Source of the DNA: Stenotrophomonas sp. UBA2629
GTDB taxonomy: Bacteria > Pseudomonadota > Gammaproteobacteria > Xanthomonadales > Xanthomonadaceae
Reading direction: 5' to 3'
DNA: 64,000 bases
NCBI GenBank assembly: GCA_002359895.1
Contig: DEOB01000010.1
Coordinates: forward strand, 792,251 to 856,250
The notes under the pieces are model-generated. The model worked only from the letters and a program-made list of their open reading frames with translations. It did no database searches and was not told where the DNA came from. The position numbers were made by a program, and so were the translations under genes. Below are positions 25,993-34,011 of this stretch, piece by piece; the stretch's first letter is position 1; each line of letters starts with the position of its first letter.

Positions 25993-28377
25993 TCAGAAGC
26001 GGGCGTTGAGGCTCAGCCAGAAGCTGCGGGCCTTGTCCTTGTTGTTGTAGTCGTCGAGGTACAGCACTTCATTGGTGCCGTCGGCATAGGCGCCGTCGCC
26101 GTCCAGGTCCGTGAAGGTGGTCTGGTAGGTGGTGAAGTCACGATCAAACAGATTGTTGATGCGCGCGTTGACGGTCAGCCACTCCGTGGCCTCGAACGAA
26201 GCGCCGAGGTGGAACACGGTGTAGTTCTTGTAATACAGCTCCTGGCCGGTGATGGCGCTGACCCCGCGGTAACGCTTGGAACGTGCCTCGGTGGTCAGGA
26301 ACAGGTTGAAACGATCATTGGCCTGCCAGCTGAAGGTGGCATTGGCCATGTGCTTGGCGCTGTTGCCCAGCGGGAGGCCTTTTTCGGCGCCGCTCTTCTG
26401 CTCGCTGTCGGTGTAGGTGTAGTTGGCGCGTAGGCTGAAGGCGTCGTTGATTTCCCAGCGGCCGGCCACTTCCGCACCTTGGATCACCACCTCGTCGATG
26501 TTCACGGTCTTGTTGCTGGTGGCGTAACCCAGGTCGGCGTACTCGCCGGTGCTGCTGCAGGCCAGAGCGAGGCCGGCGCCGCAGGGCTGGGACGAGATCT
26601 TGTCGTCGAACTTGTTGTGGAAGATGGTGGCGTTGAAGTTATGGCCGTCCGGATGCTGCCAGTAGACGGCCAGTTCGGTGCTGGTGCTGGTCTCCGGCTT
26701 CAGGTCCGGGTTGCCGAACATCGGCGAGGTGCCCTGGCCGCCGAAGCCGGTGACACCGTCATACAGCTGTGTGGTCTTGGGCGTCTTGAAGCCGGTGCTG
26801 ACGCCGCCTTTGACCGTCCACTGCTCGTTGACGGTGTACACGCCGTACAGGCGCGGGCTCAGGTGGTCGCCGAACACGTCATGGTTGTCGTAACGCAGGC
26901 CATAGGTGATGGCCAGCGGTGCGATCACGGTCCAGGTGTCCTCGGCGAACAGCGAGTACATGTTGTGTTCCTGCTTGCGGCCGGGGGTGCCGACTTCCAT
27001 GCCGAACACGCCGTCGGTCAGCTCGCCGCGGATCACCTGGGTGCCGAACACCGCGGTGTGGTCACCGGCGGCCTGGAACGGCACATCGATCTTGGCGTCG
27101 AGCGTGTACTGCGCACTTTCAAGGGTGCGCTGCGGGCGCGGCAGGAAGGCCTGTTCGGCGGCGGCACGGCGCTGAGCTTCGGTCATGCCGGCATAGGCGC
27201 CGGTGGCGTTGAGCATCTGCAGCAGCTCGCGGCGCTCGGCCACGGTGAACGGCATGGTGCGGCCATCATTGTTGGTGGCCACGTGCGAGAGCGAGACAAA
27301 ACTGTTGCCGAAGTCCCAGTTGCCTTCGTGGGTCAGCGCCCAGGCGTCACGGGTGAATTCCTGGGTCGGGCCGTAGCCCACGCGGGGGTCGGCACGCGTG
27401 CAGTTGCCAAGGCTGATGCAGCGCGTGGAGTTGCCACGCCAGATGCTGTTGATGTTGTCGACGGTGCCGACCGGGTATTCCTCGACACCCTGGTCGTTGA
27501 TCTTGATCGAGTTGTCGTATTCCTGGCGCGAGGTGTCGTAGTCCAGGGTAATCGTCTGCGCGTCCGTCGGCGTCCACGCCAGGCTGATGCCGCCGGCCTT
27601 GTTGGTGTTGTCCACGGTCTTGCCGCCACTGCCGAAGCCCAGTGCACGGTTGTGCTCGACGCCAGCCGGATCGGTGACAGAGGAGTACACCGGGTTGGAG
27701 GCCTTGCGGTCGTACCAGCTGGCACGCGCGCTGAGGTTCAACACGCCCGGCACCAGCGGGCCGGTAACGAACAGGTCGGCGGTGGTGTCGTCGCCAAACT
27801 CGTCGTCGCTCTCGAAGGTACGGGCTACGGTGGCCGAGCCGTGCCAGCTGTCCAGCGTGCGCTTGGTGATGATGTTGATCACACCGCCCATCGCATCGGC
27901 ACCGTACAGGGTGGAGGCCGGGCCACGGATCACTTCGATGCGCTCAATCGCATCCAACGGCGGGATGTGGTTGAACTGGTTGCCGCCGAAGTTGTTCGGG
28001 TAGATGTCGCCGTGGTTGTTCTGGCGGCGGCCGTTGACCAGGATCAGCGTGTAGTCCGAGCCCATGCCGCGCATGGAAATGGTGCCTTGGCCGGTCTTGT
28101 CCCGGGTTTCGCCCACGTCCACGCCTTCCAGGTCACGCACCGCGTCAAGCAGCGTCATGTAGGGGCGCTTTGCCAGCTCTTCCTGGGTGATGACGGAGAT
28201 GCTGGCCGGTGCGTCGGTGATCTTCTGCTCGAAGCCACTGGCGGTAACCACCACCTTGTCCAGCGTGGTCGGCGCGCCGCTGCCATTGGCGTGGGCGGTG
28301 ATGCTGAGGGCACCCAGTACGGCGGCGGTGAGCAGGTTGCGGGAGACGGACGCACGACGGAGATGGCGCAGGGCCAT
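25993..28377 (-). CDS. TonB-dependent receptor (FepA/CirA-like)
   Basis: 794 residues from MALRHLRRASVSRNLLTAA, with GAGG upstream. A signal peptide ends near AHANG. The plug domain starts with the TonB-box region TTLDKVVVTASGFEQKITDA and contains PASISVITQEEL, SMRGMGSDYTLILVNGRRQN and RGPASTLYGADAMGG. The barrel ends KARSFWLSLNARF with the terminal aromatic needed for outer-membrane insertion. This plug type fits catecholate siderophore and colicin receptors. It lies upstream of the PepSY cluster in the same direction, though 240 bases and a Fur-like site separate them. The ligand is probably ferric siderophore. Confidence 0.92.
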   Translation of the reverse strand: MALRHLRRASVSRNLLTAAVLGALSITAHANGSGAPTTLDKVVVTASGFEQKITDAPASISVITQEELAKRPYMTLLDAVRDLEGVDVGETRDKTGQGTISMRGMGSDYTLILVNGRRQNNHGDIYPNNFGGNQFNHIPPLDAIERIEVIRGPASTLYGADAMGGVINIITKRTLDSWHGSATVARTFESDDEFGDDTTADLFVTGPLVPGVLNLSARASWYDRKASNPVYSSVTDPAGVEHNRALGFGSGGKTVDNTNKAGGISLAWTPTDAQTITLDYDTSRQEYDNSIKINDQGVEEYPVGTVDNINSIWRGNSTRCISLGNCTRADPRVGYGPTQEFTRDAWALTHEGNWDFGNSFVSLSHVATNNDGRTMPFTVAERRELLQMLNATGAYAGMTEAQRRAAAEQAFLPRPQRTLESAQYTLDAKIDVPFQAAGDHTAVFGTQVIRGELTDGVFGMEVGTPGRKQEHNMYSLFAEDTWTVIAPLAITYGLRYDNHDVFGDHLSPRLYGVYTVNEQWTVKGGVSTGFKTPKTTQLYDGVTGFGGQGTSPMFGNPDLKPETSTSTELAVYWQHPDGHNFNATIFHNKFDDKISSQPCGAGLALACSSTGEYADLGYATSNKTVNIDEVVIQGAEVAGRWEINDAFSLRANYTYTDSEQKSGAEKGLPLGNSAKHMANATFSWQANDRFNLFLTTEARSKRYRGVSAITGQELYYKNYTVFHLGASFEATEWLTVNARINNLFDRDFTTYQTTFTDLDGDGAYADGTNEVLYLDDYNNKDKARSFWLSLNARF

Positions 28378-28507
28378 GAGGAAACCTCTGGATAAGTGAG
28401 AGCGGGTGCGCAGAAAGGCACCGCAGTGATTCACATGCGGCGGATGCTGCGTCAGAAAAGAAAAGCGGTAAGCGTGCAGGCCGCGCTTGGGCCCGGAACA
28501 GCGTGGA

Positions 28508-28912
28508 TCAGGCCAGCGGAGGCGCTTGGCCGCGTTGTTGGCGCTGGCTGGGCAAGCTGTGACGCGGCTGCCCCGGCGCGGCGGGGATCAGCGAATGCCG
28601 CAGGACGGCCGAAATCGGGAACGTCTGGCGGTGGTTTGCCTGATATGGCTGCGCTGCATTGGGTGCACGCAGCGTTGCAAGCCGGCGCAGTTTGGCCGGG
28701 CTTTCCTCTTCAAGTTGCGTCTCACCGCCGGTCCGTTCTTCGCCGGCTGCGGTGTGGGTCTGGGCCGTGCCGGCACGCGGGGTGTACTGCCCGCCCTGCC
28801 ATAGCGAGGCCATCAACGACAGCAGGAGCAGCGCGCACACGGCCACCGGACGCAGCGCGGTGAAGCGCTGTGCGGTGGTGGCCCGATGCTGCCGGCGCTG
28901 CGGTTGCTGCAC
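28508..28912 (-). CDS. Small membrane-anchored hypothetical protein upstream of a receptor gene
   Basis: 134 residues with a GTG start preceded by GGGGA. Its only clear feature is one helix at about 22-39 (PVAVCALLLLSLMASLWQGG), after which the chain is Pro, Gln and Arg-rich with no recognisable domain. It lies 130 bases before the FepA-like receptor gene and after a Fur-box-like site, so it is probably the first gene of that iron-regulated unit. A similar arrangement precedes the second receptor at 32150. The opposite-strand reading frames here have no signal or domain. I am only moderately sure it is translated. Confidence 0.5.
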   Translation of the reverse strand: MQQPQRRQHRATTAQRFTALRPVAVCALLLLSLMASLWQGGQYTPRAGTAQTHTAAGEERTGGETQLEEESPAKLRRLATLRAPNAAQPYQANHRQTFPISAVLRHSLIPAAPGQPRHSLPSQRQQRGQAPPLA

Positions 28913-28995
28913 TGAAATCCCCGGAGGTCACGCGCGACGCGGTAGGTCGGTCGCTTTCGAGGCGGGATTGTAGTTGGGAATTGTTAGCTTGTGCA

Positions 28996-29016
28996 AATGA
29001 GAATTGATAGCAATTG
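28996..29016. promoter_or_regulatory. Fur-box-like site upstream of the FepA-like receptor unit
   Basis: AATGAGAATTGATAGCAATT is a dyad-like match to the Fur consensus, located about 85 bases upstream of the small membrane-protein start at 28912. It likely governs that gene and the receptor after it. Confidence 0.7.
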
Positions 29017-29099
29017 ACATTTGTCAGGCACAGGCGGCGGGTAAAGATCGTTTCAGGGCTCTGACTGTTGGTCAGCCGTCGCAGATGCCGGCAAGCGTT

Positions 29100-29786
29100 T
29101 CAGGTTTCAGCCCATTGCCGCAGCAGGTTGTGATACGTGCCGGTCAGGCTGACCAGCGCGGGGTGCTGCGGAACATCACCGGTCAATTGCTGGATCGAAA
29201 GATCGAGTTCCCACAGCAGACGGCGGCGTGCATCGTCGCGCACCATGCTCTGCACCCAGAAGAACGAGGCCAGGCGGGCGCCATCGGTGACGGGCTGGAC
29301 CTTATGCAGGCTGCTGGACGGGTACACCACCATGTCGCCGGCCGGCAGCTTCACTTCGTGCTCGCCGTAGGTGTCACTGATGACCAGCTCGCCGCCCTGG
29401 TATTCCTCCGGTTCGCACAGAAACAACGTGCATGAGATGTCCGAGCGGATGTGACTACGCTGCGCGCCGTGGCCGAGGGCCATCACCGAGCCATCAACGT
29501 GAAAGCCATATTCGCCACCGCCCTGATAGCGGTTGAACCGCGGCGGCAATATCCGCAGCGGCAGTGCGGCAGCGAAGAACTGGGGGGTGCGTTCAAGTGC
29601 AGCCAGCACCGCGTGTCCCAGCGTTGTTTTCAGCGGGGAGCTGTCGGGCAGTTGTTCATTGCGTTTGACCTGTGCGCCGCGATGGCCGACGGTCTCGCGA
29701 CCGTCGGCCCAGTCGGCTGCATCCAATGCCTGGCGGATATCCGCCAGTTCCGTGGGGGTCAACACATTGGGGATGTGCAGCAGCAT
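29100..29786 (-). CDS. piuC: PKHD-type 2-oxoglutarate/Fe(II) oxygenase, PiuC/YbiX family
   Basis: 228 residues from MLLHIPNVLTPTELADIRQA, the normal PiuC/YbiX size. The facial triad is H96, D98 (GFHVDGS) and H161 (SLHKVQPV), and R171 binds 2-oxoglutarate. The family is induced by iron starvation and usually accompanies a catecholate siderophore receptor; its substrate is not known. It follows the Fiu-like receptor gene by 48 bases on the same strand, so it is probably co-transcribed. The start is chosen at GGAA-ATG 29786, 10 codons inside the longest frame. Confidence 0.92.
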   Translation of the reverse strand: MLLHIPNVLTPTELADIRQALDAADWADGRETVGHRGAQVKRNEQLPDSSPLKTTLGHAVLAALERTPQFFAAALPLRILPPRFNRYQGGGEYGFHVDGSVMALGHGAQRSHIRSDISCTLFLCEPEEYQGGELVISDTYGEHEVKLPAGDMVVYPSSSLHKVQPVTDGARLASFFWVQSMVRDDARRRLLWELDLSIQQLTGDVPQHPALVSLTGTYHNLLRQWAET

Positions 29787-29834
29787 GGAAAGTTCCGGTG
29801 AAGGCGCGGAGAACATGTCCCCGCGCCAGCAGGC

Positions 29835-32150
29835 TCAGAAGCGGAAGTCCGCGCTGAACATGAAGGTACGCGGGGTACCCGGGGTGTAACGGTAGCCGCT
29901 CTTGTTGATCGCCGCGACATACTGCTTGTCGAACAGGTTGTAGGCGTTCAAGCGCAGGATCAGATTGTCGTTGACCGCGTAGGAGGCCACGGCGTCATAC
30001 ACGGTGTAGGACTTGACGAAGGCCGGGGTGCCAACCGCGCCGTCGGTGCCACGGTGCATTTCGCCGGAATAGCGCACGCCGCCGCCGATGGTCAGGCCAA
30101 ACGGGAACACATAGCTGGTCCAGCCCGTGAAGGCGTCCTTCGGGGTATAGGTCAGGTTGTTGCTGCCGTCGGCGGTGAGCAGGCTGCCGGTGTCCACCTG
30201 GGTGTTCATGTGGGTGTAGCCGGCAGAGACCGACCAGTTGTCGGTGATCTTGCCGACGGTGGAGATTTCCACGCCCTCGACCGTCTTCTGGCCATTCTGG
30301 AAGTAACCATCAGCGGCACTGCCGGTGATCTCGTTGGTGACCTCGGTGCGGAACAGGGCAACGTTCAATGCCAGGGCGTCGTCCATGAACGCCCACTTGG
30401 TGCCCACTTCGATGGTGCGGGCTTCCTGCGGATCCATGTTGATGTTGTTGACGTTGCCGGCGGTTTCATTGAGCTGGAAGTTGTTGCCGCCCGGGGGCTG
30501 CTGCGAGATGGCGTAGTTGGCGTAAATGCTGACCGCGTCATTGGCCTTGTAGAGCGCGCCGATCTTCCAGTTGATCAAGGTGTCGGAGTCTTCCTGCGAA
30601 GGCAGGGCAATGACGGTGCCGGCCGGATTGGTGCCGCATGCCGGGCCGCCACGGCCGCCACAGACAGCGGAGCTGGCGTACTCGGTCTTGTAGTGGTCAG
30701 CGCGGATGCCCGCGCTCAGCATGAAGCTCTCGCTGAACTTCAGCGTGTCGAACACGTACAGCGACGAGGTGGTGGTCTGGCCGCGCGTGTCTGCGCCGGT
30801 ACGGCTGGAGGTCAGGCCGGAGGCATTCCAGTCTGGATTGTAGAGATTGGCTGGGCCCCAACCCGCACCCACGGTGCCCGCATGGCCCCAGGACTTCTGC
30901 TCTTCCCGAGCAAACTCGAGCCCGGTGGTCAGGTTGTGCTGCACGCTGCCGGTGGCGAAGTCGATGCGCAGGTTCAGCTGGTCGGTCAGGATGGTGTTTT
31001 CCTGGTCCTTATAGGTGAGGTTGCTGCGATTCATCGTGTACGTGGACAGGTCATTGATGTCCGTCCACTTGATGTTGCCGCCCTGCGGGTTGGCAGCAGT
31101 GCCGCCTGTGGACATGAACGCGGTGAGCAGATAGTCCTGCTCTGTCTTGCCCCAGCGCGCGGTGTTGGTCAGCTTGAACGTGTCGGAGAAGTCATGTTCA
31201 AAGCGGAAGGTTGCCTGCTGCGCCGTCACGTCATCGTGGTCGTAGCGGGTGCCGTAGAAATTTTCAGGGTTCACCGGGTGACCGGCCAACTGGCCCAGGC
31301 CCGGCTGCGGGGTCCAGCCGGGCAGGCCGATCGTCGGCACGAAGCCGTCGGGGGTGTTGTCCTGCTTCAGATAAAGCAGGTTGAGGAAATAACGGGTGTC
31401 GGTGCCCAGGCCGAAGCCCAGGGACGGTGCGATGCCCCAACGCTTGTCGTTGACATGGTCACGGCCAGCCACGTCGCTGTCCTGCCACATGGCGTTCAGG
31501 CGCAGCGCGGCGGTGGCGCCCAACGTATGGTTCCAGTCGGCGGTGGTGCGCTTCTGGCCGTCCGTGCCGGCCGTCAGGGTGCCTGCAATCGAGTCACGCA
31601 GGTTGGCCTGCTTGCTGATCATGTTGATCGCGCCGGTGGGTGCGGTACGGCCGATGTCGGTGCCAGCGGGGCCCTTGAGTACCTCGACCTGCTCGGTGTT
31701 GAAAACGTCGCGCGAGATCGAGCCCAGGTCGCGGATGCCGTCAACCAGGATGCTGCTGGAGCTGTCAAAACCGCGCATGTACACGGTGTCACCGGTGCTG
31801 GTGTTGCCGTTCTCGCCCGCATAGAACGTACCTACGCCGGCGCTGTTGCGCAGCGCTTCGGTCAAGGTGGTGGCGCCCTGCTGGTTGAACAGGTCGCCGG
31901 TGATCACCTGGATGGTCTGCGGCGTGTTCTGCAGCGACTGCGTGTACTTGCTGTTGGCTGATTTCTCGCTCTTGAAGCCGGTGGTGGCATGCACTTCCAC
32001 TTGGTCCAGCGTACGGGCGTCCCGGTCGGTCGACTGGGCCAGTGCCAGGGACGGGAACGCAACCAGCCCGGTGATCAGGCCGGCGGTGGACGCCAGGGTG
32101 CCGACAGTGCGCGTCGGGGAAGCATGCTTGCGGCTTTTGATATGGCTCAT
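29835..32150 (-). CDS. TonB-dependent catecholate siderophore receptor (Fiu/PiuA type)
   Basis: 771 residues with a signal peptide ending LALAQ. The plug has LDQVEVHATTGFKSEKSANS, TPQTIQVITGDLFNQQG, YMRGFDSSSSILVDGIRDLG and GPAGTDIGRTAPTGAINMIS, which are Fiu-specific patterns. The barrel ends RTFMFSADFRF. Fiu-type receptors import monomeric catecholates and catechol-bearing antibiotics such as cefiderocol. The piuC gene follows. In S. maltophilia, loss of such receptors is associated with reduced cefiderocol susceptibility (general knowledge of the family). Confidence 0.93.
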   Translation of the reverse strand: MSHIKSRKHASPTRTVGTLASTAGLITGLVAFPSLALAQSTDRDARTLDQVEVHATTGFKSEKSANSKYTQSLQNTPQTIQVITGDLFNQQGATTLTEALRNSAGVGTFYAGENGNTSTGDTVYMRGFDSSSSILVDGIRDLGSISRDVFNTEQVEVLKGPAGTDIGRTAPTGAINMISKQANLRDSIAGTLTAGTDGQKRTTADWNHTLGATAALRLNAMWQDSDVAGRDHVNDKRWGIAPSLGFGLGTDTRYFLNLLYLKQDNTPDGFVPTIGLPGWTPQPGLGQLAGHPVNPENFYGTRYDHDDVTAQQATFRFEHDFSDTFKLTNTARWGKTEQDYLLTAFMSTGGTAANPQGGNIKWTDINDLSTYTMNRSNLTYKDQENTILTDQLNLRIDFATGSVQHNLTTGLEFAREEQKSWGHAGTVGAGWGPANLYNPDWNASGLTSSRTGADTRGQTTTSSLYVFDTLKFSESFMLSAGIRADHYKTEYASSAVCGGRGGPACGTNPAGTVIALPSQEDSDTLINWKIGALYKANDAVSIYANYAISQQPPGGNNFQLNETAGNVNNINMDPQEARTIEVGTKWAFMDDALALNVALFRTEVTNEITGSAADGYFQNGQKTVEGVEISTVGKITDNWSVSAGYTHMNTQVDTGSLLTADGSNNLTYTPKDAFTGWTSYVFPFGLTIGGGVRYSGEMHRGTDGAVGTPAFVKSYTVYDAVASYAVNDNLILRLNAYNLFDKQYVAAINKSGYRYTPGTPRTFMFSADFRF

Positions 32151-32360
32151 GAGTAGGGACTTGTATCGGAGGAAGAGAAGAAGACGGCCTTGGACTGAGC
32201 CAGGCAGAGCGCTGTCCGGGTGCCGGTCGTGCGGAACGAAACTGTGTCAGCGGCTGGCGAACAGCAGCCGGCAGCAGAAGCCTTCGGTCAATCGTTTACG
32301 GGCACAGGGAGAGGAAAACAGCTGCAGCAGACGCCGGCAGCACGCCAGCGTGGAATGCGG

Positions 32361-32792
32361 TCAGGCGCGCGGAGGGGCGTGGCCGGGATTGAGCAGCAGA
32401 TAGGGCGCGGGTGGGTAACGGTGGGTCCGTTCCACGGCGTGCCGGAGCAGGGTGTCCGTGGCGGCGGCCACGAACATGCCGGCCGGTGCAGCCACGGGGG
32501 CAGTCATCGGCGTTGGCGGAGTATCGGCAGGGCGCGGGCGCGCGCTGCGCAGGGTTTCGGCGCTGGATTCGGCAATGGCCACGAGGTCGGGCAGGTCGCC
32601 CGGGTGACCCCGGTCGGGGCTGGCCTGCACCTGGTCCATCGCATGGGTCAGCGATGCGGCTACTGGCGGTGCGGCGGCATGTCCCAGCAGGGCCAAGACC
32701 ATCAGCATGCCCAGCGCCAGCATCAGCCAAGGCATGCGCTGCCGCACGGTGGCGACAGTCAGCGCTACAGCCTTGGCGGGCTTGGTGGACAT
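32361..32792 (-). CDS. Small membrane-anchored hypothetical protein upstream of the Fiu-like receptor
   Basis: 143 residues. One helix spans about 20-40 (MPWLMLALGMLMVLALLGHA). The rest is Ala/Pro-rich with a central low-complexity stretch and a C-terminal PPAPYLLLNPGHAPPRA, and shows no known domain. It lies 210 bases before the receptor gene, with a Fur-like palindrome 50 bases upstream of its start. The position mirrors the small protein at 28508-28912 before the other receptor, though the two sequences are not clearly homologous. A periplasmic role with the receptor is an inference only. Confidence 0.6.
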   Translation of the reverse strand: MSTKPAKAVALTVATVRQRMPWLMLALGMLMVLALLGHAAAPPVAASLTHAMDQVQASPDRGHPGDLPDLVAIAESSAETLRSARPRPADTPPTPMTAPVAAPAGMFVAAATDTLLRHAVERTHRYPPAPYLLLNPGHAPPRA

Positions 32793-32843
32793 GCGGGAGT
32801 GGGCTGAACCGTTAACATCGCGTTATGGCGACAGATGCGCATC

Positions 32844-32872
32844 TTATTGAGAATTGTTTGCGTTATCAATAA
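32844..32872. promoter_or_regulatory. Palindromic Fur-like site upstream of the Fiu-like receptor unit
   Basis: TTATTGA (32844-32850) and TCAATAA (32866-32872) are perfect inverted copies flanking GAATTGTTTGCGTTA, an AT-rich run in a GC-rich genome. The inner part resembles a Fur box (ATTGAGAATTGTTTGCGTTA). It lies about 50 bases upstream of the small protein start at 32792. Confidence 0.65.
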
Positions 32873-32916
32873 GGGCGAAGGGGTTCAGCCATTTCACCGC
32901 GCGTGCCGGAAACGAC

Positions 32917-32936
32917 GACGCCCCTTGCGGGGCGTC
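32917..32936 (-). terminator. Hairpin ending the suf operon
   Basis: GACGCCCC (32917-32924) and GGGGCGTC (32929-32936) form a perfect stem with a TTGC loop, 25 bases beyond the Rieske gene. The following minus-strand tract is CGTCGTTT, so U-richness is modest. Confidence 0.6.
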
Positions 32937-32961
32937 TTCTGAAACGGTGTTCGGGCATGGA

Positions 32962-33294
32962 TCAGTCGCGGTCGTCGCGCGACCAGATGCCGCCGTGCTC
33001 GCGCTTGACCGGGAACTTGGGCACTGCGGTGTAGGCCGGTGCGCACAGGGCGTTGCCGTTGCGGATGTCGAAGCGGGCGCCGTGCAGGATGCATTCGATG
33101 CTGCCTTCGGCCGGGTCGATCACGCCGGAGGACAATTCAAATTCTTCATGGCTGCACTGGTCTTCCAGCGCGAACAGGTCACCGTCCAGGTTGAACACCA
33201 CCAACGGCGTGCCGGTGACTTCGTCAAAGGCGGTTTTCAGTTCGCCAGGCAGCAGCTCTTCGCTGGCACAGATGAAGGTCCAGGTCTCACTCAT
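32962..33294 (-). CDS. Rieske [2Fe-2S] ferredoxin
   Basis: 110 residues. The two cluster-binding pairs are CSH (C47, H49) and CILH (C68, H71), the C-x-H...C-x2-H Rieske pattern, so a [2Fe-2S] cluster is expected. It resembles dioxygenase-type ferredoxins but no oxygenase is nearby. It is the last gene of the suf unit, overlapping the GNAT gene by ATGA, which suggests a role as an electron carrier or cluster-related protein in Fe-S assembly. The final residues IWSRDDRD are charged. Confidence 0.9.
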   Translation of the reverse strand: MSETWTFICASEELLPGELKTAFDEVTGTPLVVFNLDGDLFALEDQCSHEEFELSSGVIDPAEGSIECILHGARFDIRNGNALCAPAYTAVPKFPVKREHGGIWSRDDRD

Positions 33295-33827
33295 GCGGTT
33301 GCTCCCAGCGGTTTTTCAAGCACTTCGAATTGAAGGTCATCGCGCTTGGGAAGCCCGTACCGGGCATCGCCATACGGGAAGGGCTTTTTGATGCCGGTGC
33401 GGGCATAGCCACGGCGCTGGTAGAACGCGATGAGCTCATCGCGGCAGTCGATCACCGTCATCTGCATCGTCGGCAGTTGCCATTGCTCCAGCACGTAGCG
33501 TTCGGCGTGCTGCATCACCTGCTTGCCGACACCGCCGCCCTGCGCGGCGGGGCTGACCGCGAACATGCCGAAATAGCCGTGGCCGTCTTCATCGGCGACG
33601 TGGCAGCAGGCCACCAGCTGCGCATTCTGCTCGGCCAGCAGCACCACGCTGCGTGGGCGGTTGATGTCGGCCAGGATGCCCTCGGCATCGACGCGCTGGC
33701 CATCCAGTAGGTCCGCCTCGGTGGTCCAACCCACGCGCGAAGCATCGCCGCGATAGGCGGAGGTCACCAGTTCGATCAGGGCCGGGATGTCGGCAGCGGT
33801 AGCGGTGCGGTAGGTCAGCTCGTTCAT
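33291..33827 (-). CDS. GNAT family N-acetyltransferase
   Basis: 178 residues from MNELTYRTATAADIPALIEL. The acetyl-CoA-binding block appears as GMFAVSPAAQGGGVGKQVMQ (V-x-P-x-x-Q-G-x-G-V-G), followed by a conserved C-terminal FYQRRGYARTG. The substrate is not identifiable. A GTG two codons upstream is an alternative start. It lies between sufS and the Rieske gene, overlapping the latter, though 184 bases including a small inverted repeat separate it from sufS. Confidence 0.88.
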   Translation of the reverse strand: MNELTYRTATAADIPALIELVTSAYRGDASRVGWTTEADLLDGQRVDAEGILADINRPRSVVLLAEQNAQLVACCHVADEDGHGYFGMFAVSPAAQGGGVGKQVMQHAERYVLEQWQLPTMQMTVIDCRDELIAFYQRRGYARTGIKKPFPYGDARYGLPKRDDLQFEVLEKPLGATA

Positions 33828-33909
33828 GGCCACATTCTAGAACGGCGGGCGCAGGCCGGGGTGTGCCTGATACGGGAGCTTCCGATGGTCTACGCAACCA
33901 CAGTGCATC

Positions 33910-33926
33910 CTCCCGCCAGGCGGGAG
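33910..33926. repeat. CTCCCGCC-A-GGCGGGAG inverted repeat
   Basis: A perfect 8-base dyad with a one-base center between the GNAT and sufS genes. It shares the CTCCCG/CGGGAG core of the larger repeat clusters at 23475, 45527 and 62231. Confidence 0.65.
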
Positions 33927-34011
33927 AAATGTTTTGAAAGGGCGCAGCGGGGCCCGGTGAACCTTGCGTGCGCGGGGAGTGTCGGGGCAGCCAAGCCCGG
34001 TCACTGCGGCA

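Noticed and set aside
26479..28395. A 638-residue open frame opposite the FepA-like receptor gene
   Set aside because: It is a GC-rich shadow with no domain and repeated Val/Gly/Asp patterns; the minus-strand receptor explains the region.
28396..28973. Plus-strand frames overlapping the small membrane protein before the FepA-like receptor
   Set aside because: They have no helix or motif, and the minus-strand frame has a helix and a plausible ribosome site.
30054..31961. A 635-residue frame opposite the Fiu-like receptor
   Set aside because: Same kind of antisense shadow; no signal peptide or known motif.
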